Counted from the first letter of the stretch, positions 16,853 through 25,895 are shown. The stretch is 64,000 bases of DNA from a candidate division WOR-3 bacterium (GCA_039804165.1 JBDRZZ010000005.1:1-64000); one strand, 5' to 3'. Made by a program: numbers and translations. Notes: generated by a model not told the origin, from the letters alone.

Positions 16853-17483
16853 TGATCCTGAGATGAGTTGTGGAGGGAGTGTTGCGAAATGGGTAAAAGA
16901 GGGGGAGGTTTATTATGTTATTGTTTCTGATGGAGGAAAAGGGAGTTGGAATAAAGATGAGAAACCTTATTCTGTATCAAATAAAAGAGAGGAAGAACAA
17001 GAAAGATCAGCTAAATATCTTGGAGTTAAAAGAGTGATATTCTTACAACATCCAGATGGAGAATTGGAAAATATTCCTACCCTAAAAATTGAAATTGCTG
17101 CTCTTATAAGGAAAATAAAACCATATAGAATAGTGACAAACGATCCTTGGGCAAGATTTTTTCATCCTGATCATAGAATTGTAGGACTTGCAGTAATTAG
17201 TGGAATTATGATTGCAAGAGACTGGCATTTTTATCCTTTTTTAAGAGAAATAGGTTTAAATCCCTTTAGACCAGAAAAATTATTACTTACTCCAACAGAT
17301 ACACCTAATCTTATAATGGATATAACAGAAACGATAGAAAAGAAAATAAAAGCTCTTAGATTTCATAAAAGTCAGATAGAAAATCATCCTAAGTGGGAAA
17401 ACAATATTAGAAAATGGGCAAGAGAGATTGCGAAGAATTCTGATTTTGAATATGGAGAGGCTTTTTATGAAATGGATCTTTAA
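16797..17483 (+). CDS. PIG-L/LmbE-family N-acetylglucosaminyl deacetylase
   Basis: A 228-residue zinc deacetylase of the MshB/BshB/PIG-L family. It has AHPDD (16-20) near the start and HPDH (123-126), which supply the His-Asp-His zinc site and catalytic Asp. The usual AHPDDE reads AHPDDPE here, a one-residue insertion. The start is either TTG 16797, four bases after AAGGAGG (16786-16792), or ATG 16806, thirteen bases after it. Either way the gene overlaps the glycosyltransferase end by about 50 bases. The family removes acetyl from GlcNAc-containing small molecules or lipids. It ends two bases from a convergent gene. Confidence 0.85.
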   Translation: MKPMRKLSRITLLVMAHPDDPEMSCGGSVAKWVKEGEVYYVIVSDGGKGSWNKDEKPYSVSNKREEEQERSAKYLGVKRVIFLQHPDGELENIPTLKIEIAALIRKIKPYRIVTNDPWARFFHPDHRIVGLAVISGIMIARDWHFYPFLREIGLNPFRPEKLLLTPTDTPNLIMDITETIEKKIKALRFHKSQIENHPKWENNIRKWAREIAKNSDFEYGEAFYEMDL

Positions 17484-17485
17484 GA

Positions 17486-18469
17486 TTAAAAACAATGATT
17501 TAGAATTAGATAGGTATGATTATTATATTCTCTTATTTTTCTTGGTAGGGGAAAATCAAGTTCTATACCTTGACGGATAATTAAAACAGTATTTTTGGAA
17601 AAATCTATTTCTACTCCAAAGATAGCTCTTTGCTCAGTTTCTTTTTTTTCGTTTAATTCTCTTCGCGTTTTTTGGAATCCTGTTTCAAAAGAAATCAACT
17701 CTGATTTAGAAAAATTCCAAATTAAACTCATTCCCAACCACCTTCTTTTATAAAAAAGAGAGTCCTTCTCAATTGCTTTCCAATTCATTGGTAGTCCTAA
17801 ATAAAATAAATTTTTTTGTGAGAGTTTTATATTTACAAAAGGTTCTGTAAAAAGGTTTATTTTCTTTTCTTTCAATGTATCCATTTTTGAAAATTCTAAG
17901 AGGATTCCCGGGTGAAACTTTTCAATCAACCTGTAATAAAGAATGTTTGTTATTTCCATATTTCCTTTATCAAGACTTTTATAATAATTGTAAAACAAAT
18001 CGGCTTCTCCATTGCTTATAATACCTTCCAAATTAATTTTAATAGGGGTTTCTTCTAAGTAATTATTATTTTGAGAAAGTATATTTAAAGAGTGATTGTT
18101 TTTTATTTCTTTCCAGAATCCAATTCCAATCCCTATGTATTTTTCTTTTGAAATAAGGAGAGAAAGGGAAAGAGGATTTTTGCTATTTACCCATCTTAAT
18201 CTGAATAAATGCTCTTCTTCAAATTCATCTTCTTCCTTTTTGCTGAAATTATATTGAAGAAAAAAAACTTGAGAAAGAGGGATCCAGAATTTTGCTTTAT
18301 ATGTCCAAGACCATATATCTTTTCCAAGCCGGTTTTCTATTACTTTAAGTCCATTCTTAGAGGAGAGAAATTGTATCTCTTTTTCTATGGGTAGAAAAGA
18401 GGAGCTTTTATCCATCAAATAAAGAGTGTTATCATCTCCAAATAAAGAAATTATGAGTATTATTATCAT
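17486..18469 (-). CDS. Hypothetical envelope protein, putative outer-membrane barrel
   Basis: I do not recognise the family. The 327-residue product opens with a short hydrophobic leader (MIIILIISLFG). It then shows repeated amphipathic strands rich in aromatic residues that alternate with charged turns (for example HLFRLRWVNSKNPLSLSLLIS, broken by turns, and YLGLPMNWKAIEKD). It ends in a Phe (LILNHCF), as many outer-membrane barrels do. It shares a four-base overlap with nadC upstream, so it is co-transcribed with uvrB and nadC. Two other barrel-like genes lie in the same transcription run (21.3-22.6 kb). Confidence 0.5.
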   Translation of the reverse strand: MIIILIISLFGDDNTLYLMDKSSSFLPIEKEIQFLSSKNGLKVIENRLGKDIWSWTYKAKFWIPLSQVFFLQYNFSKKEEDEFEEEHLFRLRWVNSKNPLSLSLLISKEKYIGIGIGFWKEIKNNHSLNILSQNNNYLEETPIKINLEGIISNGEADLFYNYYKSLDKGNMEITNILYYRLIEKFHPGILLEFSKMDTLKEKKINLFTEPFVNIKLSQKNLFYLGLPMNWKAIEKDSLFYKRRWLGMSLIWNFSKSELISFETGFQKTRRELNEKKETEQRAIFGVEIDFSKNTVLIIRQGIELDFPLPRKIREYNNHTYLILNHCF

Positions 18470-19278
18470 TTTATTAAAAGAGATAGATCTATAGATTTAT
18501 AAGAATGAGTCAAAGCCCCAATAGAGATATAATTTACTCCGGTTTCTGCTATTTTCCTTACGTTGCGTAGAGTTACGTTTCCAGAATATTCAAGAGTAAT
18601 ATCCTTCTTTTTTGCGATTTGGACAACTTTTTTTACTTCTTCTAAAGACATATTATCTAAAAGCAAATGAGTTGCTCCACATTCGATAGCCTTTTTGGCT
18701 TCTTCTATAGTTCTAACTTCAATTTCCCCTTTTACAAAAGAAAGAGCATTTTCTATTCCTCCAGCAATTTTTATGTGGTTGTCTTTTATTAAGACTTTAT
18801 CGTAAAGTCCCATTCGGTGATTATTTCCTCCTCCAACACAAACCGCATATTTCTCTAAATATCTAAGATTAGGGGTTGTTTTTCTGGTGTCAAGAATTAA
18901 AGCATTTGTCCCTTTTATTTTTTCTACAAATTTTCTTGTTAAAGTGGAAATTCCACTTAGTCTTTGAATGAAATTTAAAACAACTCTTTCTCCTTTAAGA
19001 ATTGCTCTAGTATTTCCTTTAAGACGAATAATTTCTCTTGGAGGAATCCATACTCCTTCTTCTACAAGAATTTCTGTTTCTACTTTTCCTAACTCATTAA
19101 AAACCCAATTTGCAATTTCAAGACCAGAAAGAACAGCTCTTTCTTTGGTTTTAATTATTCCAAAAGATATGTGATTCTTAGGAACTATTTTTTCGGTTGT
19201 TATGTCTTTTTCACCTATGTCTTCCTTTAATGCTTGTCTTATTAAGGGGAGAACCTTTTCTTTCTCTAATCTGTTCAC
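18466..19278 (-). CDS. nadC: Nicotinate-nucleotide pyrophosphorylase (carboxylating)
   Basis: The enzyme converts quinolinate and PRPP to nicotinate mononucleotide, CO2 and pyrophosphate in de novo NAD synthesis. Family motifs are ALKEDIGEKDITTE, LNFIQRLSGISTLT, ILDTRKTTPNLR, GGGNNHRMGLYD and KDNHI. The length of 270 is typical. The start is GTG 19278, set by AGGAGG at 19286-19291 with seven bases between. This start lies inside the end of uvrB, an overlap of 68 bases. nadA and nadB are not in the window. Confidence 0.93.
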   Translation of the reverse strand: MNRLEKEKVLPLIRQALKEDIGEKDITTEKIVPKNHISFGIIKTKERAVLSGLEIANWVFNELGKVETEILVEEGVWIPPREIIRLKGNTRAILKGERVVLNFIQRLSGISTLTRKFVEKIKGTNALILDTRKTTPNLRYLEKYAVCVGGGNNHRMGLYDKVLIKDNHIKIAGGIENALSFVKGEIEVRTIEEAKKAIECGATHLLLDNMSLEEVKKVVQIAKKKDITLEYSGNVTLRNVRKIAETGVNYISIGALTHSYKSIDLSLLIK

Positions 19279-21262
19279 GCATTATCCTCCTTATTTCATC
19301 TCTTATTTTTGCTGCTTTTTCAAATTCAAGGACTTCTGCAGCTTTTTTCATTTCCTCTATAAGAGACTCAAGAACTTCTATCTTTTCTATTTCTGATGAA
19401 AATTCTTTTGGTATTTTGAGTTCTATTTTTATCTCCTCTTTCTTTTTCTTTTCTCCTGCGACCATAGTTGTCATCATTATTTGTTCCTGAGTTTTTTTTA
19501 TGCTTGTTGGAGTAATGTTGTGTTTTTTGTTATATTCTAACTGGATTTTTCTCCTTCTTTCAATCTCTTGAATTGCTCTTTTTATAGCAGAAGTTTCTTC
19601 GTCAGCATAAAGGATTACACGACTTTCGATATTCCGAGCGGCTCTTCCGGCTAATTGTATTAAAGAGATCTCTGAACGAAGAAAGCCTGTTTTATCTGCA
19701 TCAAGAATTGCAACAAGAGTTACTTCTGGTAAATCTAACCCTTCTCTTAAAAGATTTATACCAACAAGGACGTCAAAATCTCCTAATCTAAGTCCTCTTA
19801 TTAGATCCATTCTTTCTGGGGCATCTATTTCAGAATGTATATATCTAACCTTTAAGCCAACTTCTATTAGATATTCTGTAAGTTCTTCTGAAGACTTCTT
19901 TGTTAAGGTGTTTACAATAACCCTATTTCCTTTCTCAACTTCTTTTCTTATTTCTTCTATGAGATCATCAACCTGATTTTCCGTTTTTCTTATTTCTATT
20001 GGTGGATCTACAATTCCAGTAGGGCGAATTAATTGTTCTACAACTACTCCACCAGATTTCTTGATTTCCCATTCTTGAGGGGTTGCAGAAACGTAAATTA
20101 CCTTATCAAGTTTTGATAGAAATTCTTCAAAATTTAACGGTCTATTGTCCAAAGCGGAAGGAAGACGAAATCCATACTCAACCAAGGTTTCTTTTCGCGA
20201 TCTATCTCCTTCATACATTCCTCTTATTTGGGGGATGGTTCTATGAGACTCATCAATGATAACTAAAAATTCAGATGGGAAATAATCTATTAGTGTGTAA
20301 GGAGGTTCTCCTTCTTTTCTTCCTGATAGGTATCTTGAGTAATTTTCGATTCCGGGACAATACCCAACTTCTCTTAAAAATTCAATGTCATAGCGTGTCC
20401 TACTTTCTATTCTTTGCGCTTCTACATATTTTCCTCTTTCAAGAAAATATTTTATTCTTTCTTCAAGTTCTTTCTCTATTTCTTCTATAACAATTAAAGT
20501 CCTATCTCTTGGAACAACAAAATGATTTGCTGGATAAATATAAAGTTCTTCTACATCCTCTAACTTTTTTGCGCTTATCGGGTCTATAGAGTATATTTGC
20601 TCAATTTCATCTCCAAAGAACTCAATGCGATAACCCTTAAATTCGTAAGAAGGAAATAAATCAATTATATCTCCTTTAACCCGAAAATTACCCTGTTCAA
20701 ATTCAATGTCATTCCGCTTGTATTGATTTGCAATTAATTTTTTTATTAGTTCGTCTCTCTCTATCTCCATATCCCTAAAAATCTTTATTGTTTGACTTGA
20801 AAAGTCTTCTGGGGAGCCAATTCCATAGATGCAGGAAACAGAAGCAATGATAATTACATCTTTTCTTTGCAAAAGAGAGGTTGTTGCTCTTAATCTTAAG
20901 CGTTCTATTTCTTCGTTAATGGATGCATCTTTTTCTATATAAGTATCACTTTCTGGAATATAAGCTTCTGGTTGATAATAATCGTAATAAGAAATAAAAT
21001 ATTCAACAGCACTTTCTGGAAAGAATTGCTTAAATTCTCCATATAATTGAGCCGCTAATGTTTTATTATGAGAAATCACAAGGGTTGGAAGTTCTAACCT
21101 TTCAATTACATTTGCCATAGTAAATGTTTTTCCTGAACCTGTTACTCCTAAAAGAACCTGATGCTTCCTTCCTTTTTTTATGCCTTCTACGAGTTTTTCT
21201 ATGGCTTCTGGTTGATCCCCTGTTGGTTTATAATCGGAAAAAAGTTTGAATTTACCTGTCAT
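19211..21262 (-). CDS. uvrB: Excinuclease ABC subunit B
   Basis: The DNA-damage verification helicase-like subunit of nucleotide excision repair, 683 residues. It has Walker A GVTGSGKT (39-46), the Y-rich beta-hairpin region YFISYYDYYQPEAYIP, a DESH-type motif (IIDESHRT), QLAGRAARN, and a C-terminal UVR motif (LEFEKAAKIRDEIRR) that binds UvrC. The reading continues 21 residues past the UVR motif and overlaps nadC by 68 bases. No Shine-Dalgarno site precedes ATG 21262. A promoter-like pair ends six bases before the start, so the message may be leaderless. uvrA and uvrC are elsewhere. Confidence 0.95.
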   Translation of the reverse strand: MTGKFKLFSDYKPTGDQPEAIEKLVEGIKKGRKHQVLLGVTGSGKTFTMANVIERLELPTLVISHNKTLAAQLYGEFKQFFPESAVEYFISYYDYYQPEAYIPESDTYIEKDASINEEIERLRLRATTSLLQRKDVIIIASVSCIYGIGSPEDFSSQTIKIFRDMEIERDELIKKLIANQYKRNDIEFEQGNFRVKGDIIDLFPSYEFKGYRIEFFGDEIEQIYSIDPISAKKLEDVEELYIYPANHFVVPRDRTLIVIEEIEKELEERIKYFLERGKYVEAQRIESRTRYDIEFLREVGYCPGIENYSRYLSGRKEGEPPYTLIDYFPSEFLVIIDESHRTIPQIRGMYEGDRSRKETLVEYGFRLPSALDNRPLNFEEFLSKLDKVIYVSATPQEWEIKKSGGVVVEQLIRPTGIVDPPIEIRKTENQVDDLIEEIRKEVEKGNRVIVNTLTKKSSEELTEYLIEVGLKVRYIHSEIDAPERMDLIRGLRLGDFDVLVGINLLREGLDLPEVTLVAILDADKTGFLRSEISLIQLAGRAARNIESRVILYADEETSAIKRAIQEIERRRKIQLEYNKKHNITPTSIKKTQEQIMMTTMVAGEKKKKEEIKIELKIPKEFSSEIEKIEVLESLIEEMKKAAEVLEFEKAAKIRDEIRRIMREQIRERKGSPLNKTSIKGRHR

Positions 21263-21268
21263 ATAAAA

Positions 21269-21296
21269 AAAATAAGATAACTTAATTTTTTCGCAA
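21269..21296 (-). promoter_or_regulatory. Possible promoter giving a leaderless uvrB message
   Basis: On the minus strand TTGCGA (21291-21296) and TATTTT (21269-21274) are 16 bases apart; the -10 ends six bases before the uvrB ATG. The -35 matches the consensus at four of six bases. There is no ribosome site in between. Confidence 0.3.
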
Positions 21297-21324
21297 GGAG
21301 TTTAAAAAAGTTTGAATGGAAAAT

Positions 21325-21966
21325 TTATTTTTCTAATAAACTTGTGAAATCTCCTGTTGTAATACTAAGCTTTATATACCATTTATGAAGTGGAAATTTT
21401 GGAGCTTCTTGGACCTCCAATTCTTTTTCTCCTTCTAAAGTTAATTCTGGACTTCTTAAACTATGAATATAACCAAGAGAAACACCTAATCCTAAGTAAT
21501 CTGAGATTGCAAGCATCCCCATCCCACTTATAGATAAAACAAAAGAAGAACTTTTATATGATATTCCTCCCATAGGATTCATTAAAGATTCGGAAAAATT
21601 AATGTTTAAGTTTTCTTTATTAGAGTTAAGATTTAGTGTGGAATATCCACCTCCGCCATTAATGGAAATAATAAATGGAGAAAAAACTCCCCCATAGCCA
21701 ATTTCAACTAATTTCGTATTAAAGGAGAGATTTAAAAAGATAGAGTCAAGATCCATTGTTTCATTCCCTCTTAGTAATTTTCCAGACATTGCGAGATGAT
21801 TATCAAGAACAAATACAGAGCCTCCAAAGCCCCATTTTTCTTCCTTAAATGGAATTGGAAGACCTGTTTTATCATTAAGTTCATTTATTCTAAGGAAAAC
21901 GGTATAGTCTCTATCAAAAGAGAGATATCCTGTGGATAAACCTAATAGCAAAAGTATCATTATCAC
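21325..21966 (-). CDS. Hypothetical envelope protein, putative small outer-membrane barrel
   Basis: No family recognised. The 213-residue product starts with a signal peptide (MIMILLLLGLSTGYLSFD) and then has alternating beta strands with glycine-rich turns (IISINGGGGYSTLNLN, FVLSISGMGMLAISDYLGLG). That pattern suggests an 8- to 10-strand barrel. It starts four bases after the preceding barrel-like gene and a purine-rich ribosome site. The two barrel genes sit directly downstream of the RND pump operon and may be envelope partners of it. Confidence 0.5.
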   Translation of the reverse strand: MIMILLLLGLSTGYLSFDRDYTVFLRINELNDKTGLPIPFKEEKWGFGGSVFVLDNHLAMSGKLLRGNETMDLDSIFLNLSFNTKLVEIGYGGVFSPFIISINGGGGYSTLNLNSNKENLNINFSESLMNPMGGISYKSSSFVLSISGMGMLAISDYLGLGVSLGYIHSLRSPELTLEGEKELEVQEAPKFPLHKWYIKLSITTGDFTSLLEK

Positions 21967-21970
21967 CTCC

Positions 21971-22558
21971 TTAAAATTGCTTACCTACTCTAAAGGTTAA
22001 CTCGGTGGACCACTCATTATCATCATAATTCCCAAAACCGGTTTCCCAATCTTTATCTTCAGAAAATATGAAATCGGCAAAAGCTTCTATTGATAAGAGG
22101 AATCCAAAAAGATTACTTCTTACCCCCCCTCCTCCTCCAATAAAAAGACTTATCTTCTTAAACTCGTTTCCGTTAAGACTTTTAGCTATTTCCTTTTCAC
22201 TTACAAAACTCCATGAGATAAGACCCAATCTTAAAGAGAGAGAAGGAGAAATTATTTTACTAAAAGGAAGCCAGTTTGTAGAGAGAATCCCCTTATTGTA
22301 TTTAAACTCTTCTCCAACCACTCCTGAAAGAACAGTTCCAACTCCTAATGAATCATAAAAAATAGCAGCAGTTCTGGTAGAGGCACCTCCACTTCCTTTT
22401 TGAAGAGAAAGAGTATAGCTTAGATTAGGAATAAGAGGAAAATCACAAAAAATTCCAAAAGAAGGTCCAAAGGAAGGGGAGACAACATCTTTCCCTTTTA
22501 ATTCGAAAAAGCCACCTTCAATCCCAAGCGTAATTGAAAATAAAATGTAAATTATCAT
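21971..22558 (-). CDS. Hypothetical envelope protein, putative outer-membrane barrel
   Basis: The start is ATG 22558, which shares one base with the previous stop (TAATG) and has GGAGG six bases upstream; the open frame to 22573 is not needed. The 195-residue product has a signal peptide (MIIYILFSITLG), glycine-rich strands (SLFIGGGGGVRSNLFGFLLS) and an aromatic C-terminus (FRVGKQF) as in outer-membrane barrels that end with Phe. No family is recognised. Translational coupling to the PII-like gene and RND pump ties it to efflux. Confidence 0.5.
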   Translation of the reverse strand: MIIYILFSITLGIEGGFFELKGKDVVSPSFGPSFGIFCDFPLIPNLSYTLSLQKGSGGASTRTAAIFYDSLGVGTVLSGVVGEEFKYNKGILSTNWLPFSKIISPSLSLRLGLISWSFVSEKEIAKSLNGNEFKKISLFIGGGGGVRSNLFGFLLSIEAFADFIFSEDKDWETGFGNYDDNEWSTELTFRVGKQF

Positions 22559-22857
22559 TATGAACCTCCACATCTTTCTTCGATTTTTCTAACTGTAAAT
22601 AAGAATCCTTCTTTAATCCAATCTTTTTTTTTCTTTTCAATCTTTTTTCGAAAACTTTCATATTTTTTGTCTTCCAAACAGAACTTATACTGAACGAAAA
22701 ATCCTGGCCATATATGAGTATCAAGTTTCGGCTCACTTCCTTTAAGTTTTCCTATAACTTTTGGTATGATGAAATATTCATCAATTTTTTCTTCTTCTAA
22801 GATACTTTGGAGTTGGTCTTCTAAACCCATAAATATTATAATTTCTATCTGTTTCAT
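22558..22857 (-). CDS. PII-like small protein encoded with an RND pump
   Basis: A 99-residue protein with the size and layout of PII-like ferredoxin-fold trimers found next to RND and metal transporters (the PG0180/DUF3240-type group). It starts MKQIEIIIF, then has a loop with GKLKGSEPKLDTHIWPGFF and a strand-helix end (QYKFCLEDKKYESFRKKI). True PII uridylylation and T-loop signatures are absent. It overlaps the RND pump stop by four bases and the following barrel gene by one. Such proteins are thought to sense nucleotides or metals and adjust their transporter. The exact ligand is unknown, and the family call rests on pattern only. Confidence 0.55.
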   Translation of the reverse strand: MKQIEIIIFMGLEDQLQSILEEEKIDEYFIIPKVIGKLKGSEPKLDTHIWPGFFVQYKFCLEDKKYESFRKKIEKKKKDWIKEGFLFTVRKIEERCGGS

Positions 22858-25800
22858 TCTAAGCTCCTTTTTATCTTTGTTTCAAAAATCGTGTATAAAG
22901 TCGGAATTAAGAACAAGGTTATTAAAGTGGATACTATCATGCCACTACTAACAGAAATTCCAAGGGATCTCCATAAACCGGAACCAGTTCCTCTTGAAAC
23001 TGCAAGAGGTAAAAGACCAAAAATCGTGGTTCCTGAAGTTATAAGAATGGGACGCAGCCTTCTTTTTGCTCCCTCTTTAACCGCTTCAACAAGTTCCATA
23101 CCTCTTTTCCTTAAAATATTAAAGAAATCAATCATAACAATTGCGTTATTAACAACAATTCCAACAAGCATTGCAATTCCTACCATCCCCATAAGACTCA
23201 TTGATTGGAGAGTTATCCAATAACCAAGAGCAACTCCCACAAATCCAAAGGGAAGGGAAAACATTATGATAAATGGGTCTAATAGAGATTCAAATTGGGC
23301 TGCCATCACAAGATAAACAAGGATAATTCCAAGGATTATTGCGAATACCAAACTCTTAAAAGTTTCCATTTGTTGTTTTGCCTGTCCTCCATAGCTAATA
23401 GTAAGACCTTTTGGGATAGAAGAAGAATCAACGACTTTTTTTACTTCTTGCATTATAACACTAAGAGGCCCAGATACACTTATTTTTAGTCTTACGGTTC
23501 GTGCTTTGTTGTTTCTTTCAATAGAAATTGGAGCTCTTTTTTCCATAGGTTTAAGAAAGTTTGAAATATGGATTGGTGTTCCAAGTTGGCTTCTAAGTTG
23601 AAAATTGTCTATTGTTTCAAAAGAGTTTCTGCTTTCGTTGTCTAGTCTTACAATAATTGGGTATTCTTTTCCTTCTTCACTAAATTTTCCAGCTTCAGTT
23701 CCATAGAACGCCGTTCTTAACTCATATCCTACAGAATAAGCTGAGAATCCATAAGAATACATTTCAGAACTTTGTGGAATGAGCCAGAGTTCTTTTCCTC
23801 CTTTTTTCCTTGAGATTTCAATAGAAGAGATCCCTTCAACATTTAAAAGCCTTTCTTTTAGGACCTCTGCAAGAGAATCAGCTTTTTCAAGGTTATCTCC
23901 AATAATTTCAACTTCAATAGGGGCTCCTCCAAATGCGATTTCTTCTTCTCCTCCAAAGATACCACCTATAACAGTGAATTTGGATTCCTTTATTCCAGGG
24001 ATTCCTTTGGTTTTCTTATTAAGTTCATCTGCAATCTGAAATTTAGTTTTTTTTGTTTTCCCAATTGTAATGTATAAGGTAATTGTATGAGAACCTTCTG
24101 TCATACCAAAAATTCCTCCACTTCCTCCTACTGCAGTCGTAATACTTTTTGTTTCAGGGACTTCTTTCCAGATAAGTTCTTCCACTTTTTTTGCAATTTC
24201 GTTTGTTTTCTCTAATCTTGTTCCTTCAGGTAGTTCAATTTTTCCATGAAGTTGATCACTTCCTGTGTTTGGGAAGAAATCAAGGGGAACGAATCTAAAT
24301 AAGAAAATGCCCAGCAAGAAAACAATTATGAACCCTCCTATTACTTTTCCTTTATTTGATAGAACCCAATCTAACATATTAGAATATCCAGATTCTAAGA
24401 TACTGAAAAATCTATCTGCAAGACTTTCTTTGTTTTCCATTTTTAGAAATCTGGCAGAGATCATAGGAATAAAGGTAATTGCGGTTACTAAAGAGACTGA
24501 AAGCATTAATGGCATTGTAATGGAGAGTTCTTTAAAAAGAACTGAAACAAATCCTCTTGTAAGCATCAGAGGCAAAAATATTACAATTGTTGTTAGAGTG
24601 GAAGCAAGTATTGCTTGAGTCACTTCTTGGGCTCCAAATATAGAAGCTTCTTTTGGAGTTTCTCCTAATTCTCTATGTTTATAGATATTTTCAAGAACGA
24701 CAACTGCATTGTCAACAACCATTCCAACTGCAATTGCAATTGCAGAAAGAGAAACAATATTTAGGCTGCTATCTGATAAGTATAAATAGATAAAAGATAT
24801 AATTAAGGAAATTGGGATTGTAATCGCAATTATTAAACTTGCTCTAAGATTTCCTAGAAGTAAAAAAGAAACAATAATAACAAGAAGAACCGCTATAGAG
24901 ATTGTATTCTTAAGATTATTTACCGAATCTTCTGCAATTTTTGAAAGATCAAAGATAACTTCAAAATTTAAACCAGGATATCTTTTGGTAAGTTCTTCTA
25001 CTCTCTTTTTTACCAATTTTGCAACTATGACAGTATTTGCTCCTGGCTTTTTGAAAATTCCGAACATTCCTGCATCTTCTCCATTTCTTCTAAAATATCC
25101 CCTTTTTTCTTCTACGCCCCAACTCACAGTTGCAATGTCTTGTAATTCTACCAATTTTTCATTACTAACTCCCACAACAATTTTTTCGATTTCTTCAAGA
25201 CTTTTAAATTTTCCAGGAAGACGGAGATTGTATTCAACACCTCCTTGTTCCAATTTTCCTAAAGGAAAATTCAAATTGTTTGCCTTAAGAACCTGAACTA
25301 TTTGAAGAAGTGAAATTCCAAATTCTTCAAGTTTGACCTGAGAGACATCGATATTTATTTGTTTTGATGCTCCACCTCCCCAATATTCTGCAGAACCAAC
25401 CCCGGGAACCCTTTCGAGTTCGTCTAAGATTTCTTCTTCTAAGACTTTTTTGAGATCAATCCCAGGATTTTGAGAGGAAACTGTAAATGCTATAACCGGA
25501 GCCATTGAACCTGATATTTTTAGTAATTTTGGTTCTCCTGCATCTTCTGGAAGGAAAGCAAATCCAAGAGCGTCTCTAACGTCATTTGCTGCCTCATCAA
25601 GATTTGTTCCATATTCAAATTCAAGGGTGATAAGTGAAATATTCTCTCTGGACTCTGATTTTATAGTTTTTAAATTTGATAGGCTGCTGAGAGCGTCTTC
25701 TAAGACTTTGGAAATCTGTTCCTCTACGTCGAAAGCAGAAGCGCCTCTATATTCTGTTAAGACTATTAAGCTTGGAAGAGTGATATCAGGGAATAAAGAA

Positions 25801-25895
25801 ACGGGCAACTTTGTCCATCCAAAAATTCCTAAAAGGATTAAAATGGCAAAACATACAGCGGTTAAAACTGGACGATTTACAGCTCCTCTAATCAT
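22854..25895 (-). CDS. RND-family efflux pump, inner-membrane subunit
   Basis: A 1013-residue AcrB/MexB-like transporter with two repeats of one plus five membrane helices and two large periplasmic loops. Characteristic text includes PVSLFPDITLPSL and GVGSAEYWGGG near the N-terminus. The helix 4 motif is GMVVDNAVVVLENIY, with Asp395 as the proton-relay residue. The second acidic residue found next to it in AcrB is Asn396 here, as in HAE-type pumps with a simpler relay. The C-terminal repeat has FGFVGVALGYW and SGTTIFGLLPLA. Together with the adaptor and TolC genes it forms a tripartite drug or metabolite exporter under a TetR regulator. Confidence 0.93.
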   Translation of the reverse strand: MIRGAVNRPVLTAVCFAILILLGIFGWTKLPVSLFPDITLPSLIVLTEYRGASAFDVEEQISKVLEDALSSLSNLKTIKSESRENISLITLEFEYGTNLDEAANDVRDALGFAFLPEDAGEPKLLKISGSMAPVIAFTVSSQNPGIDLKKVLEEEILDELERVPGVGSAEYWGGGASKQINIDVSQVKLEEFGISLLQIVQVLKANNLNFPLGKLEQGGVEYNLRLPGKFKSLEEIEKIVVGVSNEKLVELQDIATVSWGVEEKRGYFRRNGEDAGMFGIFKKPGANTVIVAKLVKKRVEELTKRYPGLNFEVIFDLSKIAEDSVNNLKNTISIAVLLVIIVSFLLLGNLRASLIIAITIPISLIISFIYLYLSDSSLNIVSLSAIAIAVGMVVDNAVVVLENIYKHRELGETPKEASIFGAQEVTQAILASTLTTIVIFLPLMLTRGFVSVLFKELSITMPLMLSVSLVTAITFIPMISARFLKMENKESLADRFFSILESGYSNMLDWVLSNKGKVIGGFIIVFLLGIFLFRFVPLDFFPNTGSDQLHGKIELPEGTRLEKTNEIAKKVEELIWKEVPETKSITTAVGGSGGIFGMTEGSHTITLYITIGKTKKTKFQIADELNKKTKGIPGIKESKFTVIGGIFGGEEEIAFGGAPIEVEIIGDNLEKADSLAEVLKERLLNVEGISSIEISRKKGGKELWLIPQSSEMYSYGFSAYSVGYELRTAFYGTEAGKFSEEGKEYPIIVRLDNESRNSFETIDNFQLRSQLGTPIHISNFLKPMEKRAPISIERNNKARTVRLKISVSGPLSVIMQEVKKVVDSSSIPKGLTISYGGQAKQQMETFKSLVFAIILGIILVYLVMAAQFESLLDPFIIMFSLPFGFVGVALGYWITLQSMSLMGMVGIAMLVGIVVNNAIVMIDFFNILRKRGMELVEAVKEGAKRRLRPILITSGTTIFGLLPLAVSRGTGSGLWRSLGISVSSGMIVSTLITLFLIPTLYTIFETKIKRSLE

